Origin: Pelargonium nanum
Lineage: Eukaryota; Streptophyta; Magnoliopsida; Geraniales; Geraniaceae
Reading direction: 5' to 3'
Length of the DNA stretch: 20,842 bases
Assembly: GCA_036897485.1 (NCBI GenBank)
Contig: JAYMTF010001882.1
Location: 1-20,842 of the forward strand
Shown here: piece after piece, positions 18,201 through 20,842 of the stretch
Layout: each line of letters begins with the position of its first letter
How positions within the stretch are numbered: the stretch's first letter is position 1
The notes under the pieces: model-generated
The model's database searches: none
What the model was told of the DNA's origin: nothing
The model's input: only the letters and a program-made list of their open reading frames with translations
Made by a program: the position numbers and the translations under genes

Positions 18201-18429
18201 TGCCAACTTTATGATTATTGCTTCATTACAAGAGCTAGGATTTGCATGATTGGGAAATCAGATACTCTATCTTAACAACCTTTACCTTTTCACTTTGCCC
18301 ATCTGGCACCTAAACCCTATAACCTAGAACCAGATAATGCGAAGATTTAACAACTTTTACCTTGTCATTTCACTTGCAAGCACCTGCATCAAGTGAATAA
18401 AATTGTCAAGACATATATTTCAAAAGTAC
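18200..18429. other. Intergenic, with a short imperfect tandem duplication
   Basis: TTAACAACCTTTACCTTTTCA at 18272-18291 and its near copy at 18347-18366 lie about 75 bases apart, each followed by related CTTGC/CACCTG sequence. Confidence 0.4.
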
Positions 18430-19080
18430 TAGAGCACACCGAAAGACTAAGAAAACTCACATGGTGTCTGGGGGGACATTTGTTCGGGTTGTAACGTTGT
18501 TTCCCACCCGTTCTGAGGACACCATTCGTCATATACAAGTGCTCACTTTGCTTCCCTGTGCCAAGTCATTTACCTTGCTAAAAGTGCTAGGCCATTATCT
18601 GTATCCTAGGACCTTCCTGAAATTCACGAGGTTTCCTTGAAACACTCGCCCAACATAGCACACGACATCCGTCTTGGCACCTTTCATGGTGCCACCATCG
18701 ATTGCTTGATAACTTAACAATACACACTAAAACAAATCATTCACGAATGTTAGCCAGTGGGAGCAACTGATGGTTTCCTCAATTCCTACACCTTCAACAT
18801 GGTCCACCGCTTTTCTAAGCATCCCCTTACACCATTTTGTTACGGCCAGAAAGAACCAGACCCGTATGGCACCCGAGACTCCTTAGTGAGGGCGCCAGCC
18901 TGATCCATGGGTTTCAAGTTCAAAACACGTTACTCGGGTAATACACGCACCTACATAAATGACATAGAGCTGCATATGTTTCCTAAGAATAGGAGCACAC
19001 TGCATGGCAAAATTCACCCACAAGGTCTCGAGAGTCAAGTTGACATGATCATTAGGATCATAACAATACAAATAGTATGC
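18430..19080. mobile_element. Possible transposon relic of unknown type
   Basis: This segment is visibly richer in G+C and more complex than its flanks, and has only broken open frames on both strands (for example about 60 codons on the minus strand ending at 18883). No recognisable reverse transcriptase, integrase or transposase motif, and no clear terminal repeats, are present. A decayed LTR or gene fragment is the most likely explanation. Confidence 0.25.
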
Positions 19081-20842
19081 AAATGTTCTGTCAACTTTTT
19101 TAGTCCTTTAGTAAATGAACTGAATACAAGTGGCCTGTTTCTGCATCAAAAACTTAAAGCTAGCCAACTACCTGCTGATGTTTGAAACCATGAATCTGTA
19201 CACCATATCTTGATGAAATGAAATACAAGTAGCAACCACATGGCTTGTTGGGGCACACCATCAAGCATCTATTGACTATTTCTGTCAATTGTCTTGTATG
19301 AATAAAATCAGGCCGTATTTTACAAAGGATTCAAGCTTAAAACCTCATATAACAACCCTAAACATTGTATCATTAGTCGTTATTTATTGAAGTATAATTG
19401 TTATGGAGGGGACCTCTCCAATTTTCTGTCACCTAATCTTCTCATTTGACTTTCTCAGGAAACAAACACTGCATCTTCTATTCATTTACTCCAATATTGG
19501 CAAGGACATACTACATTGTTTTGTTGACCTAGCTACTGGTATGTTCTGCTTTGCATCATTACTTAGCTGCTATGTTCTTTTCATCAGTTATAGAATCTTC
19601 CCGCCAACTTGAACAATAACTAGTTGTAACGAGTAAAATATAAACATTAGCACTGGTTTGTCAAGTCTTACATATATCCACAACACTTCTTTGAGTTGTT
19701 GACTCAAAGATTCTATTTCCTTTCTTGGCAAGCACATGAGCAGTAACTTCCCGAGTTCCTACTAGCTTTAACTGATGTATTTTGGAATGATACCATGTTA
19801 TTGATTGGAATATTATTCCAAATCCAAATATGCTTCTCTTTTTAACTCTAGAAAGTCATAGATCACAAATTATTCTCTTGTGCCTAAGAAAGCAAATATT
19901 TCCTGTCTCCATCGCTAGCATGAGATACTTTCTGTTGTTTTTTTCCTCAAGTTGGCCATTTACATGATATGATATCCATTGTCATCTTCCCAAACTAGCA
20001 ATGAGATCATTGGGAATCATTTTGTCTTTTTACACAATCAACTTGCCATGGCTGGCTTTCTTTTGGAATCATTACAGAAAAAGAAAGATTTCATTCCACG
20101 ATGCATTAATTCTTGTTGTGCTTGTTTAAGTGGCAAGTTGGAATATGATCAACATCGTTATCTTTCTCTGATATTCCAACCTTAGCATCAACGTTCACGC
20201 CTTTTCTTTTTCTCTACACTTCTAAAGATCCCGAGTTTCTGGTTCAAATACGAAGACTTATACACATTTACACTTTTTTTTACAAGCCCTTGAAATTAAG
20301 CTGATGGTGGTGTGGACATTTCTAGCTCTTTTTCTTGATGTTAGGAGGAGGAGGAGGAGAGGGTTGTTTTCACATACTGGTCCTCACCCATAAATCACGT
20401 ACAATGTATGTTCTGTAGCCGATTTTTTCCTGTCTTTTTTATATTGCTTCCTTGTGTCCACAATCACACACAAGTTGATGGTGTTGATGATGAAAATAGT
20501 TTGTCTGTTCATGTTCATATAGTTATGTGTAATTAATGTGATATTGTAGTCATGTTATTAATTTTCCTAGTGCAAAAAAAATATCAATCACTTGTGGAGC
20601 TGTTGCTGTTGCTGGTTGCTATCAGCTGTTTGTGGACTGACTCAAAGAGCTAATCATGGCTCATTTGATCAACCAGCTGGGAAAAAATGTAAACACAGAG
20701 AAGATGAGAGATATTTAAGAAAATTACTGATAGAGAATAGTAAAAATTCATTACTTTGTTTATGTAAAAATTAACACATGGTTAGAGCTTGCAATTTGTG
20801 TCGTAACACGGAACGAAATTAGCGTGTTTGGACTCACACATT
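19081..20842. other. Intergenic stretch to window end, no gene seen
   Basis: The DNA is A+T-rich, with a small hairpin (CTTTGAGT/ACTCAAAG, 19691-19711), a 17-base palindrome (19805-19821) and a GGA-rich tract at 20344-20360. Short open frames (for example 19979-20185 and 20592-20774) have no motif, homology that I recognise, or promoter context. Confidence 0.5.

Noticed and set aside
20592-20774. 60-codon plus-strand frame near the window end
   Set aside because: The Cys-rich start comes from a GCTGTT-type repeat, and the rest has no recognisable motif or promoter.

Overview
This window looks like plant nuclear DNA. It is A+T-rich, has GT-AG introns, TATA boxes and many AT/CT microsatellites, and carries plant-specific families (nepenthesin/CDR1-type aspartic proteases, a phytochrome-interacting bHLH factor). 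A eudicot is clear. The PIF N-terminus reminds me of Rosaceae homologues, but that is recall, not proof.

Layout, left to right. (1) 1-2747: mostly A+T-rich intergenic DNA. It contains one short candidate gene of 59 codons at 1205-1384 (+), with a TATA box and an upstream cluster of G-box and TCP-like sites. (2) 2748-11575: a decayed tandem cluster of aspartic-protease units. On the + strand each unit reads [3' flank][protease gene, minus strand][promoter]. Unit 1 is complete (intact protease at 4004-5269). Unit 2 keeps only the first ~110 bases of a protease (5522-5650) plus its promoter. Unit 3 keeps only the 3' flank (6288-7020), and an unrelated intronless RING-H2 E3 ligase gene (7142-8041, minus) lies where a protease would be expected. 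Unit 4 has a shortened flank, a second protease (9470-10723, minus) and a promoter with reiterated modules. The second protease has a changed second catalytic motif (DAGT) and a shortened propeptide. (3) 11576-13480: intergenic DNA with a SINE-like relic and a hairpin-rich, MITE-like block. (4) 13700-18200: a complete PIF4-type gene (+), with a 5'UTR intron, seven coding exons, an active-phytochrome-B-binding motif, a bHLH domain and a promoter holding two copies of one module plus two identical G-box 10-mers. (5) 18200-20842: 3' flank with a G+C-richer relic of unknown origin and no supportable gene.

Functionally, the proteases would be secreted (apoplastic defence or peptide processing by family analogy), the RING protein a cytosolic or nuclear E3 ligase, and PIF4 a nuclear light- and temperature-signalling transcription factor. 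Nothing suggests that the three gene types act together. I see no clearly new biological system. The most interesting material is the birth and decay of the protease cluster, the altered catalytic motif of the second protease, the 59-codon gene and the duplicated PIF4 promoter module.
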